A DNA stretch of 52,674 nt from a virus. Position 1 is the first letter of the stretch; each line of letters begins with the position of its first letter. Location: the IMG/VR virus record IMGVR_UViG_3300042691_014976, positions 1 through 52,674 of that record; one strand, 5' to 3'. The notes beneath the pieces were generated by a model. The model saw only the letters and a program-made list of their open reading frames with translations, was not told the DNA's origin and did no database searches. The translations under genes were made by a program, and so were the position numbers. Positions 23,489 to 33,024 of the stretch are shown in pieces.

Positions 23489-23496
23489 TAACTTTG
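23489..23496 (+). promoter_or_regulatory. Promoter box before scaffold and capsid genes
   Basis: TAACTTTG at 23489-23496 fits TAnnTTTG and lies 24 bases before the ATG at 23521. It would allow extra expression of the abundant scaffold and capsid proteins. A -33 element is not clear. Confidence 0.45.
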
Positions 23497-23520
23497 TAAA
23501 AAAAATTAAATTAATTAAAA

Positions 23521-24642
23521 ATGGAAGGAGATATTAAAGTTAGACTTATAGATTCAGAAGAAAAATCTGTTGCAGAGGTAGAAGCACAATTATTAAAGCA
23601 ACATGAAGAGAATACAGGTGTGTCGGTTGAGCCTACAGAGACAGTTGATACTGTCATTGTTCAGCCAGACACCGTAGATACAATTGTTACAGAAAACAAT
23701 GACACATCAGTTAGTGATGACATTGATGAAAATAAAGTTCTTTCATATATTGGTAAACGGTACAATAGAGAGATCAGCAACTTGGAAGAGTTGTTTGAGC
23801 AGAGACAACAGAACGAAGATCTTCCAGAAGATGTTTCTGCGTTTCTAAAGTACAAAAAAGAAACAGGACGTGGAATCGAAGACTTTATTCGTTTGAATAA
23901 GGACTACGACACCATGGACGAAGAGTCTTTGCTTTTTGAATATCAAAAAGAACAAAATCCAGACTTAGATGCTGAAGACATTCAGTTTGATATTAAGGAT
24001 AGGTTTTCTTATGATGAAGATTACGATGATGATAAAGAAATCAAAAAGCGTAAATTAGCAAAGAAAAAAGAGCTCTCAAAAGCTAAGAAGCATTTCAACG
24101 ATCTAAAGGATCAATACAAAGTACCACTTGAGTCAAGGGAGACGTTTGTTCCTAAAGAAGAGAGGGATGATTATGATGCTTACAAGAGAAATAAGGAGTC
24201 CTATCGTTCTAGTGAAGAAGAAAATGCAAAGAGGTCTGAATACTTCAGTAATAAAACTAAAGAATTGTTCTCTGACAAATTTGAAGGTTTCAAATTTAAC
24301 ATAGATGACAAGAAAAAATTAGTTTACAAACCTGGAGATCCAAAGTCCTTGGCAAATGATCAAAGTGATTTAAGAAGTTTTGTTTCTCAATTTCTTGATG
24401 ACAATGGTTATCTTTCCGATGCAGAAGCTTTTCACAGGTCTATTTCGATAGCTAAAAACCCTGACAAGTTTGCTAAATTCTTTTATGAAAAGGGGATGGC
24501 AGATGCAGTTGTTGAGGTGTCCAGAGAGTCTAAAAACATTGACATGACTCGACAGGCAACTCAAGTTACTCCAAGTGAGGGCGTACAAGTTAGAGTTCTA
24601 GATCAGGACAGGGGCAACAGGTTAGTGATTAAAAAACGTTAA
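23521..24642 (+). CDS. Putative scaffolding protein (373 aa)
   Basis: A highly charged, helical, acidic protein (MEGDIKVRLIDSEEKSVAEV...) with Asp/Glu-rich stretches near residues 150-175 and coiled-coil segments near residues 175-205. The first ~75 residues are low-complexity Val/Thr/Asp. It sits directly before the major capsid gene, the usual site of scaffold or head-assembly genes. No protease motif is seen. A basic C-terminus (NRLVIKKR) could contact the capsid lattice. Confidence 0.7.
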   Translation: MEGDIKVRLIDSEEKSVAEVEAQLLKQHEENTGVSVEPTETVDTVIVQPDTVDTIVTENNDTSVSDDIDENKVLSYIGKRYNREISNLEELFEQRQQNEDLPEDVSAFLKYKKETGRGIEDFIRLNKDYDTMDEESLLFEYQKEQNPDLDAEDIQFDIKDRFSYDEDYDDDKEIKKRKLAKKKELSKAKKHFNDLKDQYKVPLESRETFVPKEERDDYDAYKRNKESYRSSEEENAKRSEYFSNKTKELFSDKFEGFKFNIDDKKKLVYKPGDPKSLANDQSDLRSFVSQFLDDNGYLSDAEAFHRSISIAKNPDKFAKFFYEKGMADAVVEVSRESKNIDMTRQATQVTPSEGVQVRVLDQDRGNRLVIKKR

Positions 24643-24662
24643 ACTTTTAAAATTTATAAAAA

Positions 24663-26090
24663 ATGGCTGGAACATTATCAGTGAGTCCAGGGGTACAGAT
24701 TACTCCGAGCTCAGTAAAGGCAACATTGCCAACAAACTATATTACAAACTTCGATTTCTTAAATCAGTATCTTCCTGATACTTATGAGCAAGAATTTGAG
24801 CGTTATGGTAATCGATCTATCGCATCTTTCTTACGTATGGTAGGTGCAGAACTTCCTTCAAACTCCGACTTAATCAAGTGGGCAGAGCAAGGACGTTTAC
24901 ATACAAAGTACACTAATGTTATTCCATCATCAGCAGCTGCATCTGATACGGCAATTTTTACAATGCCAACAACAGTCCCTGCTACTGTATGTAACTTTAG
25001 AGTAAATCAAACAGTATTTATTTCATCTCAATCAGTAGCTGCAAACTCTGCAAAAGGTGTTATTAGTGCTGTAGCTGCAAACGGATCTACATTTACTGTT
25101 GAGTTTTATAATGCATCTGGTTCTCCATTTACTCAAACTACTGAACTTGTAACTGTATTTGTTTACGGATCTGAGTTTACTAAAGGTTCTTCTGGAATGA
25201 TTGGATCTTTGGAGGCTAAAGATGACTTCTTTGAGTGTAAGCCTGTAATTATCAAAGATAACTACACTGTATCTGGATCTGATATGGCTCAAATTGGTTG
25301 GGTTGAGGTTACAACTGAGAACGGTGCTACAGGATACCTTTGGTACATGAAGTCTGAGCACGAAACTCGTCTACGTTTTGAGGACTATCTTGAAATGACA
25401 ATGGTTGAAGGAGTTCCTGCACAAGCTGGTTCTGCTGCGAGCACTTTCTTGACTGCTCCGCTTTCTCAAGTACAGCCTGGTGCTGCTGGTACTCAAGGTA
25501 TGTTTGACACTATTGAGACTCGTGGTAATGTTTGGTCTGGTGGTAATCCATCTGCATTGGCTGACTTTGATACTATCATTCAACGACTTGACAAGCAAGG
25601 TGCTATCGCAGAAAACGTATTGTTCTTAAATCGTCAGTTCTCTTTCGATATCGATGATATGTTGGCTGCTCAAAACTCTTACGGAGCTGGTGGTACTTCT
25701 TACGGTTTGTTTGATAACAGCGAGGAAATGGCTCTTAACTTAGGATTCTCTGGATTCAAAAGAGGTTATGAGTTCTACAAGACTGACTGGAAATACTTAA
25801 ACGATGCAACGCTTCGTGGAGGTCTAGTTGGTGGTGTAGTTAACGGAGTGTTAGTTCCTGCTGGTACAACAACTGTTTACGATCAAATTCTTGGTAAAAA
25901 TGCTAAACGACCATTCTTACATGTTCGTTACCGAGCTTCTGAGACTGAGGATCGTAGATACAAAACTTGGATGACAGGTTCTGCTGGTGGTGCTGCAACT
26001 AGTTCTTTAGATGCAATGGAAGTTCACTTCCTATCTGAAAGAGCTCTTTGTACACTCGGTGCAAACAACTTCTTCATCTTCAAGGGATAA
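24663..26090 (+). CDS. Major capsid protein (HK97 fold, crAss-like)
   Basis: A 475-residue protein that begins MAGTLSVSPGVQITPSSVKA and continues LPDTYEQEFERYGNRSIASFL, segments typical of the major head protein in crAss-like phages. The body contains an inserted strand-rich domain (about residues 100-170), and the C-terminal part has RPFLHVRYRASETEDRRYKT. Gene order after portal and scaffold, high Ala/Gly/Thr content, regular codon use and a strong terminator right after the stop all agree with the most abundant virion protein. It is a likely client of the phage chaperonin (inference). Confidence 0.92.
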   Translation: MAGTLSVSPGVQITPSSVKATLPTNYITNFDFLNQYLPDTYEQEFERYGNRSIASFLRMVGAELPSNSDLIKWAEQGRLHTKYTNVIPSSAAASDTAIFTMPTTVPATVCNFRVNQTVFISSQSVAANSAKGVISAVAANGSTFTVEFYNASGSPFTQTTELVTVFVYGSEFTKGSSGMIGSLEAKDDFFECKPVIIKDNYTVSGSDMAQIGWVEVTTENGATGYLWYMKSEHETRLRFEDYLEMTMVEGVPAQAGSAASTFLTAPLSQVQPGAAGTQGMFDTIETRGNVWSGGNPSALADFDTIIQRLDKQGAIAENVLFLNRQFSFDIDDMLAAQNSYGAGGTSYGLFDNSEEMALNLGFSGFKRGYEFYKTDWKYLNDATLRGGLVGGVVNGVLVPAGTTTVYDQILGKNAKRPFLHVRYRASETEDRRYKTWMTGSAGGAATSSLDAMEVHFLSERALCTLGANNFFIFKG

Positions 26091-26102
26091 TTAGAAAAAT
26101 AG

Positions 26103-26131
26103 GGAGGGGCCTTTGTGCCTCTCCTTTTTTT
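26103..26131 (+). terminator. Terminator after the capsid gene
   Basis: GGAGGGGC (26103-26110) pairs with GCCTCTCC (26117-26124) around a six-base loop, with one G-T pair, followed by a run of seven T. It lies 13 bases after the capsid stop. Confidence 0.9.
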
Positions 26132-26157
26132 ATTGTTAATAAATTAAATTATATAAA

Positions 26158-26919
26158 ATGAATACAAAAAAACACGTGCTCGAAGCAAAAGATAGAATTT
26201 ACGTTCTTAAATCCGAAAAAACACCATTAACTTATTTCTTAGCGTCAAAGGACACTCCTAGAAAAAGATTACTTCATTATGATGAAGAAACAAATACTAG
26301 TAGAGCTCTTCGTTATGCTAGAAATTCAAACACACCATTTCAAGATGAGCAAGGCGACAATGTTATTATTGAGCCAGTAATTTTTGAAGATGGAATTTTA
26401 AATGTCCCAAAATCAAACCCTGTATTGCAACAGTTTTTATATTATCATCCTGGACATGGATCTGAATTCTATGAGTTTGATAAAGATAAAGACGCTCAAC
26501 AAGAGATTAAAAGCATGCACGATGAGTTAGATGCACAGTTGATCGCTAGAGAGATGGAATTTGAAGAGTTGGAGCCAATTGCTAGATTGTTGTTGGGTGG
26601 TTCTGTTGACAGCATGAAAACATCTGAAATTAGACGAGATATGATGCTGTACGCTAAGAGATATCCTCAAGATTTTATGGAGGCCATTAATGATCCAACT
26701 GTCAAAGTCACAAGCTATGCTTCAAGAGCATTGACTGATGGATACTTATCATTTAGAAACAATAAGAAGGAGATCTATTACAACTTGAAGGACAACAAGA
26801 AAAAACTTCTTACCGTTCCTTTTGGAGAGGATCCAGTATACTTATTGTCATCTTACTTGCAATCTGATGAAGGATTAGATCTGTACAAATTTCTTGAAAA
26901 TAAGTTCTCTGAAAATTAG
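26158..26919 (+). CDS. Head-cluster hypothetical protein (253 aa)
   Basis: Begins MNTKKHVLEAKDRIYVLKSE and contains KSNPVLQQFLYYHPGHGSEF, a Leu/Glu-rich helix (residues ~130-150), and FRNNKKEIYYNLKDNKKKLL. The NPVLQQFL..HP.....FYEFD pattern looks like a conserved head or vertex-associated protein, but I cannot name the family. It lies between the capsid and connector genes, with its own short intergenic regions. Confidence 0.65.
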   Translation: MNTKKHVLEAKDRIYVLKSEKTPLTYFLASKDTPRKRLLHYDEETNTSRALRYARNSNTPFQDEQGDNVIIEPVIFEDGILNVPKSNPVLQQFLYYHPGHGSEFYEFDKDKDAQQEIKSMHDELDAQLIAREMEFEELEPIARLLLGGSVDSMKTSEIRRDMMLYAKRYPQDFMEAINDPTVKVTSYASRALTDGYLSFRNNKKEIYYNLKDNKKKLLTVPFGEDPVYLLSSYLQSDEGLDLYKFLENKFSEN

Positions 26920-26927
26920 TATATTTG
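26920..26927 (+). promoter_or_regulatory. Promoter box
   Basis: TATATTTG at 26920-26927 directly follows the previous stop codon and precedes the ATG at 26959 by 31 bases. A TTG lies upstream at 26893-26895 with unusually wide spacing. Confidence 0.45.
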
Positions 26928-26958
26928 TGCTATTATTCACCCATTAATTTTTTACAAA

Positions 26959-27243
26959 ATGGAAAAGTTTTTAAGATTCCCTATTTCTGGGAGCACATTT
27001 ATCTTAGTATCTGTTACTAACATTGCTTTAATTAGTCAGCTTACTGGTACTACTACTGCAATTTATTACAAAAGTGGTGGTTCTGCTACTGATGTTGTAA
27101 CAATTACTCACGCATCTTTAGCTAATGATGGATTTCGTGATTTTGTTCAAAATCAAGTTTTATCTGCACTAGAGACATCTTGGACTAATGTTGCTTTAAC
27201 AGTAGATCCTCCAGTAGCTGTATCTGGTATTGCTATTGCTTAA
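26959..27243 (+). CDS. Small virion-protein candidate (94 aa)
   Basis: Product begins MEKFLRFPISGSTFILVSVT and is a Thr/Ser/Ala-rich beta protein ending AVSGIAIA. It has its own promoter box and terminator, so it forms a single-gene unit just after the capsid genes. That arrangement is expected for an abundant capsid decoration or minor head protein, but no family is recognised. Confidence 0.6.
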   Translation: MEKFLRFPISGSTFILVSVTNIALISQLTGTTTAIYYKSGGSATDVVTITHASLANDGFRDFVQNQVLSALETSWTNVALTVDPPVAVSGIAIA

Positions 27244-27264
27244 TAGCAATTGTTTTTTATTAAG

Positions 27265-27293
27265 AAAGGCACTCTCACAAAGTGCCTTTTTTT
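27265..27293 (+). terminator. Rho-independent terminator
   Basis: AAAGGCACT (27265-27273) pairs with AGTGCCTTT (27281-27289) around a seven-base loop, followed by more T. It closes the single-gene unit at 26959-27243. Confidence 0.9.
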
Positions 27294-27296
27294 ATT

Positions 27297-27304
27297 TATC
27301 TTTG
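27297..27304 (+). promoter_or_regulatory. Promoter box for connector and tail genes
   Basis: TATCTTTG at 27297-27304 matches TAnnTTTG and lies 15 bases before the ATG at 27320, immediately after a terminator. That placement supports a new transcription unit. Confidence 0.5.
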
Positions 27305-27319
27305 TAAAAAAGGATTCCA

Positions 27320-28066
27320 ATGATTAATGAGGTTCGAAATAATGTAATGTTCATATTGAACAAGGACAATAGGGGTTACATCACGCCTATGGAGTTCAAT
27401 ACATTTGCAAGACAGGCCCAGCTAGATATATTTACCAAGTATATGAGCGAGTATAGCAACGCTATTATCAAACAAAATGCAAGGTACCATGGTGAGGGAT
27501 ACGCAAACAAGGCTAAGATCATATCAGAGTTTCTTGATCGATTTTCTGAATACAGCACAATGCAATATAACTCTACTAATGCAAACTTATACGTTCCAAC
27601 TGATTGTTATTATATAGAGAAATTGATATACAACAACAACACAGAGATAGACAGAGTTGACCACAGTAAAATATTGAATTTGTTAAATTCAAATTTAACT
27701 GCTCCTAATGTTTCTTATCCATCTTACATACTTACATCTGCTGGATCTTCATATATTCCTGGTACTATTTTAGTTTATCCTAACTCATTAATGAATCCAA
27801 TAGCCCCTCCAGCGACTGCTACCAATGTTCAGATGAGATATATAAGATATCCTAGAGATCCAATGTGGACATGGAACACAATACAAGGGGGAGAGCCATT
27901 GTTTAATCCAACAGATGCATCTTACAAAGATTTTGAGATTCCTTACTCTGAGTTGCCTTCACTGGTTTCAAAGATACTTCAGTATTCAGGAATGTCAATA
28001 AGAGAGTCAGAGGTGGTTCAAGGTGCAAAGGCAGAAGAATTACAGACAGAACAACAAACACAATAG
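27320..28066 (+). CDS. Head-to-tail connector protein candidate (248 aa)
   Basis: Begins MINEVRNNVMFILNKDNRGY with a helical N-terminus (FNTFARQAQLDIFTKYMSEY), then a beta-rich middle (YVPTDCYYIEKLIY) and a helical C-terminus with a Gln/Thr tail. The order helix-beta-helix and the place after the capsid genes match connector or ring proteins that join portal and tail in crAss-like phages. No precise homologue can be named from sequence alone. Confidence 0.65.
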   Translation: MINEVRNNVMFILNKDNRGYITPMEFNTFARQAQLDIFTKYMSEYSNAIIKQNARYHGEGYANKAKIISEFLDRFSEYSTMQYNSTNANLYVPTDCYYIEKLIYNNNTEIDRVDHSKILNLLNSNLTAPNVSYPSYILTSAGSSYIPGTILVYPNSLMNPIAPPATATNVQMRYIRYPRDPMWTWNTIQGGEPLFNPTDASYKDFEIPYSELPSLVSKILQYSGMSIRESEVVQGAKAEELQTEQQTQ

Positions 28067-28069
28067 TAA

Positions 28070-28978
28070 ATGTCATATATAACTAATTATCAGTATTACA
28101 ACAATAGTGGAAACCACCCAGAAGACGCTAACTGGGGTGAGTATCAGTATGTTACTATGAAGGACTTGATTAATAACTTCATGTTAATGTACGTTGGTAA
28201 TGATAAGTTAGTAAACAATGTTGACATATACAACATACGATTTCACGCAAAAAGAGCGATACAAGAGATCAATTATGACGCACTTAGAAACATTAAAGCC
28301 ATAGAGAAGGATCTAGGAGAAGACTTAAAGATGATTCTTCCACATGACTTTGTTAATTACATTAGAATTTCTTTATTAAGAGACGGTGTTTTAATTCCAT
28401 TGGTAGAGAGTCGCACAGCTATAACGGCCAAGGCATACTTACAAGATAATGACTTGAATATTGTTTTTGACTCAAACGGAGAGATTGTTACAGGTACGTC
28501 AAAGCTAGATATTTTAAGACAGAATAAGCAGTTATATACTGGTGCTGGACCATACAACGGTTCATACGGATGGGCATATGATGGTGATTGGTATTTTGGA
28601 TACGGAATTGGCAGACGCTTTGGAATGGAAACTGACAACGCAAACCGAAACCCTCGGTTCACAATCAACAGCGCAGCAGGCGTTATTGATTTTACAAGTG
28701 GAGTTGAGTATGGCAGAATTGTTTTAGAGTACGTGTCTGACGGCATGGAGAACGGTGACGACTCCAAGATAAGCATCAATAAATTAGCAGAGGAATACAT
28801 CTACTCATACTTGAAGTGGGCCGTATTGAATAATAAGACTGGCGTTCAAGAGTATATCATTAGAAGAGCCAAAGATGAGAAGTCTGCCAATCTAAGAAAC
28901 GCTAAAATAAGATTAAGTAACTTACATCCTTCTAGGCTATTGATGAGCATGAGAGGAAAAGATAAATGGATTAAATAG
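28070..28978 (+). CDS. Connector/ring-type virion protein (302 aa)
   Basis: Begins MSYITNYQYYNNSGNHPEDA and contains FHAKRAIQEINYDALRNIKA and LPHDFVNYIRISLLRDGVLI. I recall this set from connector or ring proteins conserved across crAss-like and related Bacteroidota phages. The C-terminal part holds ISINKLAEEYIYSYLKWAVL and a basic end. It starts three bases after the stop of the previous gene, so the two are probably made together and assemble below the portal. Confidence 0.75.
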   Translation: MSYITNYQYYNNSGNHPEDANWGEYQYVTMKDLINNFMLMYVGNDKLVNNVDIYNIRFHAKRAIQEINYDALRNIKAIEKDLGEDLKMILPHDFVNYIRISLLRDGVLIPLVESRTAITAKAYLQDNDLNIVFDSNGEIVTGTSKLDILRQNKQLYTGAGPYNGSYGWAYDGDWYFGYGIGRRFGMETDNANRNPRFTINSAAGVIDFTSGVEYGRIVLEYVSDGMENGDDSKISINKLAEEYIYSYLKWAVLNNKTGVQEYIIRRAKDEKSANLRNAKIRLSNLHPSRLLMSMRGKDKWIK

Positions 28979-28980
28979 GT

Positions 28981-31900
28981 ATGGCTGATATTACAAGAAC
29001 ATTTGAGAAGGCCATAATGAACCAAGATCTCGATGAGAGGTTGTTGCCTAATGGTATGTACAGAGACGCTACGAATGTCACTGTATTTAGTTATGCCTCT
29101 GGTAACATCGGTGCCGTTCAGAATGCTCTAGGGAATACTCTAAAGGGTAATATTGCATCGGCAGTAACAACCCCCATAATAACAAATGCAATAGTTATTG
29201 GAGCTGTTGCCTATGAGCCAAAAAGTTTGATATATTGGCTTGTAACGTGTGATCAATTTGACGGTATATTTGAGTATAATATTCAAACAAATCAGACGAT
29301 TAGAGTTCTTCAGTGTTCCAAGCCTAACCCTGGTAGCCCATTGAATTTCAACAAGGACCATATCGTTACAGGTATAAACTATATAGAGGGACAAGACGAC
29401 AATAATTATTTATTTTGGACCGACAACTATAACCAACCTAGGAAAATTAATATAAACAGGTGCAAGGGATACCTTGCCGATGATCCGTTAATTGCAAAAG
29501 ATATAAACGTTATCTTGGCACCCCCATTAAACTCTCCTTATGTATTAATGTCTCAGGACAACAACCCTGACTCGACAAATTTAAAGGAGAAGTTTGTATA
29601 CTTCAGCTATCGATATAAGTATTCTGACAATGAGTACAGCTCTATGGCACCATTCTCTGCTGTTGGATTTAACGCAGGTTCATTTGGAATCGACTACGAG
29701 ACAGGTGATAACCTAGGAATGGTCAACAAGACAAATAGAGTGGACATTCATTTTGAGACTGGAAATGAATTTGTTACTGAGATTCAGCTATTAGTTAGAG
29801 ATACAAGAAGTTTAAATGTAATGATTATTGAGTCATTCAATAAGAATGATCTAAACATTCCAAATAACTCAACTCACTCATTTACATTTAGAAACAACAA
29901 GATATACGGAACTTTATCTAACGAGCAGGTTACCAGATTGTTTGACAATGTACCACTAAAATCTTTGGCTCAAGACTTTATCGGAAGCAGGCTTATATAT
30001 GGTAATTACTTACAGTTTAGAAATATATCTGACTGTAACGATGTAGACATAAGCATGAACTTTACTGTTCAATATGCATCTGAGATAATAACTGACAATA
30101 ATCCAAAGAGATCTTTTAGAAGCGACAGAGACTATGAGGTGGGTATAGTTTATACTGACGAGTTTGGAAGGATGACAACCGTTCTTACGCCAGCATTGAG
30201 CAACCTAAATAACATACTAAGCAACTCTGTATATATTCCTCCAAGTCAGTCAAATACTGCTAATAGCTTGCAGGTTGAGATAAAGCATGCTCCACCATGC
30301 TGGGCAACAAACTATCGTCTAGTCATAAAACAACCTAAGCACGACTACTATAATATATTTCCTAGAATATATGTGTCTCAAGGATTGTTTAGATATTTTT
30401 TAATTAATGAGTCAGATCGAGATAAGTTTGCTGTTGGAGACTATATAATAGTAAAGGCCGCTGCCAATGGTCCTACACATTCAAACAAACAATATAAGAT
30501 ACTTGAGTTTGAGCTAAAGGCTGCTGGATTTGTTTTAAATGCTCCAGAGGGACTTTACTTTAAGATAAAAATTGATCCCAATGAAACTGGATTATTTCCT
30601 GCATCTGGAACTCAAGTTTTTTCATGGACAACTCAGGCTACTAATCAATTGAATTCGTGTGGTGGAAGTGAAAAAAATTCTATACTTCCTCTTACATATC
30701 CAACGCAAGCACCTAGATATCTTTCAAAACCAGTTTTTTATGGTTCTTCAGGTTCAGATGCAGGTGCCTTATCAACAGTTATAACAAATCAATTTACAAC
30801 TGGATCTCCATCACTTCCAGTAATAGGTGCTGGAGCAATGAGTGGTCAATATTATGGGACAAAAGACTTGAGATATACCATAGAAATAAAACCTGGAAAC
30901 AAGTTTAATTATACCGTAGACTTATATGGAGCATCAAACTGGATTGAGGTAAATGATGTGCCTATTGTTATTGGACAAGTGTACAGAATAAAAGTTCCAG
31001 GAATTTCCGCTTCTTTTGGTGGTTATGGATCTTTTTATCCTACTAATCCTATATTAAATCCAAACGCTTTTGGAGCTGCATTTTTTATACAGTTTAATAG
31101 TTCTTCATATTCAGTTGGAGACAAATGGAAAATAGGCGGAAGATCAACAGCATCTCCAGGTGGTAATTATTTTGGATCTTCAAGTATTACAAATAGCACA
31201 GCATATTCTAATAGCCAAGGTTTAAACGGTGGTATGGCAATATTGAGTGGTCAATTTGCTGGACCTATATACGCAGGAGCGTCTATAAGCATAAGGGTTA
31301 AAAATGATAGATGGAACTCAAGTGCTTACTCAGCTGTTCAGTCATTTACATCTCCTCAAGAATATAAAAATATAGAGGAATGGTTTGTTGAGTCAGGTGC
31401 TTGGGTATCTTTTCAGTCTACAACACCAAATGGTGTGTCTCAAGGGGCAAAGGCCATATGGTTTAGAGAGACATCTGGCCCTGTAACATTAAGTGCTCCA
31501 TCGCAAGGAAATATTACAAATTCTACTGCACTCGTCCCTACTTCGCCAAGGGTGAGTATGCTTATGATGGGATGGGGTAGCAACCAAGGATGCAAACAAA
31601 ATATATTTGAGGTTGAATTTATTGTTAATCAGATAACACCATCTTCAGCAATTATATGTGAAACCGTCCCACTAGAGACTGATGTTGATATATTCCATGA
31701 GCTATCAAAAACATATCCTATTATAAACAAAAAGCATATATCAAGATGGTTCTTTAGTACAATGTCTCTTTCTGGTGGAGGAACTAGGTTGAGGCAGACG
31801 ACAAAAGAATGGGCTCATTACTTTAGTGTTGGTGAAACTGTATACGTAAAAGCAACTGGTGTTGTGCCAAATACACAATTTACAATTGTAAGTATACCAG

Positions 31901-33021
31901 ACAGGTACTCTATAGTTGTCAGTCCAGCTATATCACTACCTCCTAGTTATCCTGGTTCTGTGTCGTACACATTATATGAGCAAGATCAAACATCTGTAAC
32001 AAATGCAGCTAAAATTCAGATAAACTACCCTAAATATCCAAACAGTAATTACAATTCGTTTACATATAAATCAGGATTAGAGAGCTATAGAATTAAGGAT
32101 GCGTTTAATGCTGCAAAAATGGAGTATAGTATTAGAGCTACAACTATTATAGAGGACTACGAAGAAGAGCGAAAGTTTGCTTCGTTGACTTATAGTGGTG
32201 TTTTCCAAGCTACAACATCAACAAACAGATTAAATGAATTCAACCTATCTCTGGCTAATTTTAAGAATTTAGATAAGAGATATGGAGGTGTTCAAAAACT
32301 AAAGGCTAGGGATACAGATCTTTTAACGTTGCATCAAGACAAGGTTACATCTGTTTTGTATGGTAAAAACTTATTATATGATGCAGTAGGTGGAAGCCAG
32401 ATAGCATCTATACCAGAGGTATTGGGTAACCAAGTTGCATATCCAGGAGAATTTGGAATTAGTAATAATCCAGAGAGCTTTGCAACATGGGGAGATGTGT
32501 CTTATTTTGCAGATGAAAAAAGAGGATCTGTATTAAAGCTAGTAGGAACAGAGGTTTCTGAGATATCAAATTTAGGTATGGGATCATTTTGGATTGACAC
32601 GATGAGTCTTAATCCTGCAAACTTTAAGTTTGGTGGATTTGATCCATACAACGGATTATACTTTCTTAGTATTTCATCTAGGGAAAGGCGAGCTTGCGAC
32701 TTAACATTGAGTCCTTCTTTTAGAAATGTTACATCTAGCACATCTCCTGGTCAAGTGTTTATGTTTTCCATAAATAGTACTGCATCATATTGGCAAGTAA
32801 ATTTAGTTGATAATGGTTTTGGAACTAATTGGGTAACATTACAAACAATGACTGGATCTTTTTCTCAATTAGTATACGCATTATACGCATCAAATCCTGG
32901 TATGTCACCAAGAAGTGTTATCTTTAGGGTCAGTTATTGCGACACACTAGTGAAGGATTTCATTTTAACTCAAGGTGGTGCAAGTGCTCCAATTGTTGTA
33001 ATACCAATGGTAAATGGATAA
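28981..33021 (+). CDS. Large tail protein, crAss-like muzzle/stabilization type, with BACON-like end (1346 aa)
   Basis: The start MADITRTFEKAIMNQDLDER and LLPNGMYRDATNVTV match the N-terminus of the large tail proteins called muzzle or stabilization proteins in crAss-like phages. Residues ~20-520 look like that conserved beta-rich body, and ~930-1220 continue it (TTIIEDYEEERKFASLTYSG; LKARDTDLLTLHQDKV). Residues ~540-880 are a Gly/Ser-rich insert with a different look. Residues ~1245-1333 (YWQVNLVDNGFGTNWVTLQT ... VIFRVSYCD ... FILTQGG) resemble a BACON carbohydrate-associated domain. It probably forms the distal tail and contacts glycans. It starts two bases after the connector gene stop. 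Confidence 0.82.
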   Translation: MADITRTFEKAIMNQDLDERLLPNGMYRDATNVTVFSYASGNIGAVQNALGNTLKGNIASAVTTPIITNAIVIGAVAYEPKSLIYWLVTCDQFDGIFEYNIQTNQTIRVLQCSKPNPGSPLNFNKDHIVTGINYIEGQDDNNYLFWTDNYNQPRKININRCKGYLADDPLIAKDINVILAPPLNSPYVLMSQDNNPDSTNLKEKFVYFSYRYKYSDNEYSSMAPFSAVGFNAGSFGIDYETGDNLGMVNKTNRVDIHFETGNEFVTEIQLLVRDTRSLNVMIIESFNKNDLNIPNNSTHSFTFRNNKIYGTLSNEQVTRLFDNVPLKSLAQDFIGSRLIYGNYLQFRNISDCNDVDISMNFTVQYASEIITDNNPKRSFRSDRDYEVGIVYTDEFGRMTTVLTPALSNLNNILSNSVYIPPSQSNTANSLQVEIKHAPPCWATNYRLVIKQPKHDYYNIFPRIYVSQGLFRYFLINESDRDKFAVGDYIIVKAAANGPTHSNKQYKILEFELKAAGFVLNAPEGLYFKIKIDPNETGLFPASGTQVFSWTTQATNQLNSCGGSEKNSILPLTYPTQAPRYLSKPVFYGSSGSDAGALSTVITNQFTTGSPSLPVIGAGAMSGQYYGTKDLRYTIEIKPGNKFNYTVDLYGASNWIEVNDVPIVIGQVYRIKVPGISASFGGYGSFYPTNPILNPNAFGAAFFIQFNSSSYSVGDKWKIGGRSTASPGGNYFGSSSITNSTAYSNSQGLNGGMAILSGQFAGPIYAGASISIRVKNDRWNSSAYSAVQSFTSPQEYKNIEEWFVESGAWVSFQSTTPNGVSQGAKAIWFRETSGPVTLSAPSQGNITNSTALVPTSPRVSMLMMGWGSNQGCKQNIFEVEFIVNQITPSSAIICETVPLETDVDIFHELSKTYPIINKKHISRWFFSTMSLSGGGTRLRQTTKEWAHYFSVGETVYVKATGVVPNTQFTIVSIPDRYSIVVSPAISLPPSYPGSVSYTLYEQDQTSVTNAAKIQINYPKYPNSNYNSFTYKSGLESYRIKDAFNAAKMEYSIRATTIIEDYEEERKFASLTYSGVFQATTSTNRLNEFNLSLANFKNLDKRYGGVQKLKARDTDLLTLHQDKVTSVLYGKNLLYDAVGGSQIASIPEVLGNQVAYPGEFGISNNPESFATWGDVSYFADEKRGSVLKLVGTEVSEISNLGMGSFWIDTMSLNPANFKFGGFDPYNGLYFLSISSRERRACDLTLSPSFRNVTSSTSPGQVFMFSINSTASYWQVNLVDNGFGTNWVTLQTMTGSFSQLVYALYASNPGMSPRSVIFRVSYCDTLVKDFILTQGGASAPIVVIPMVNG

Positions 33022-33024
33022 GAT

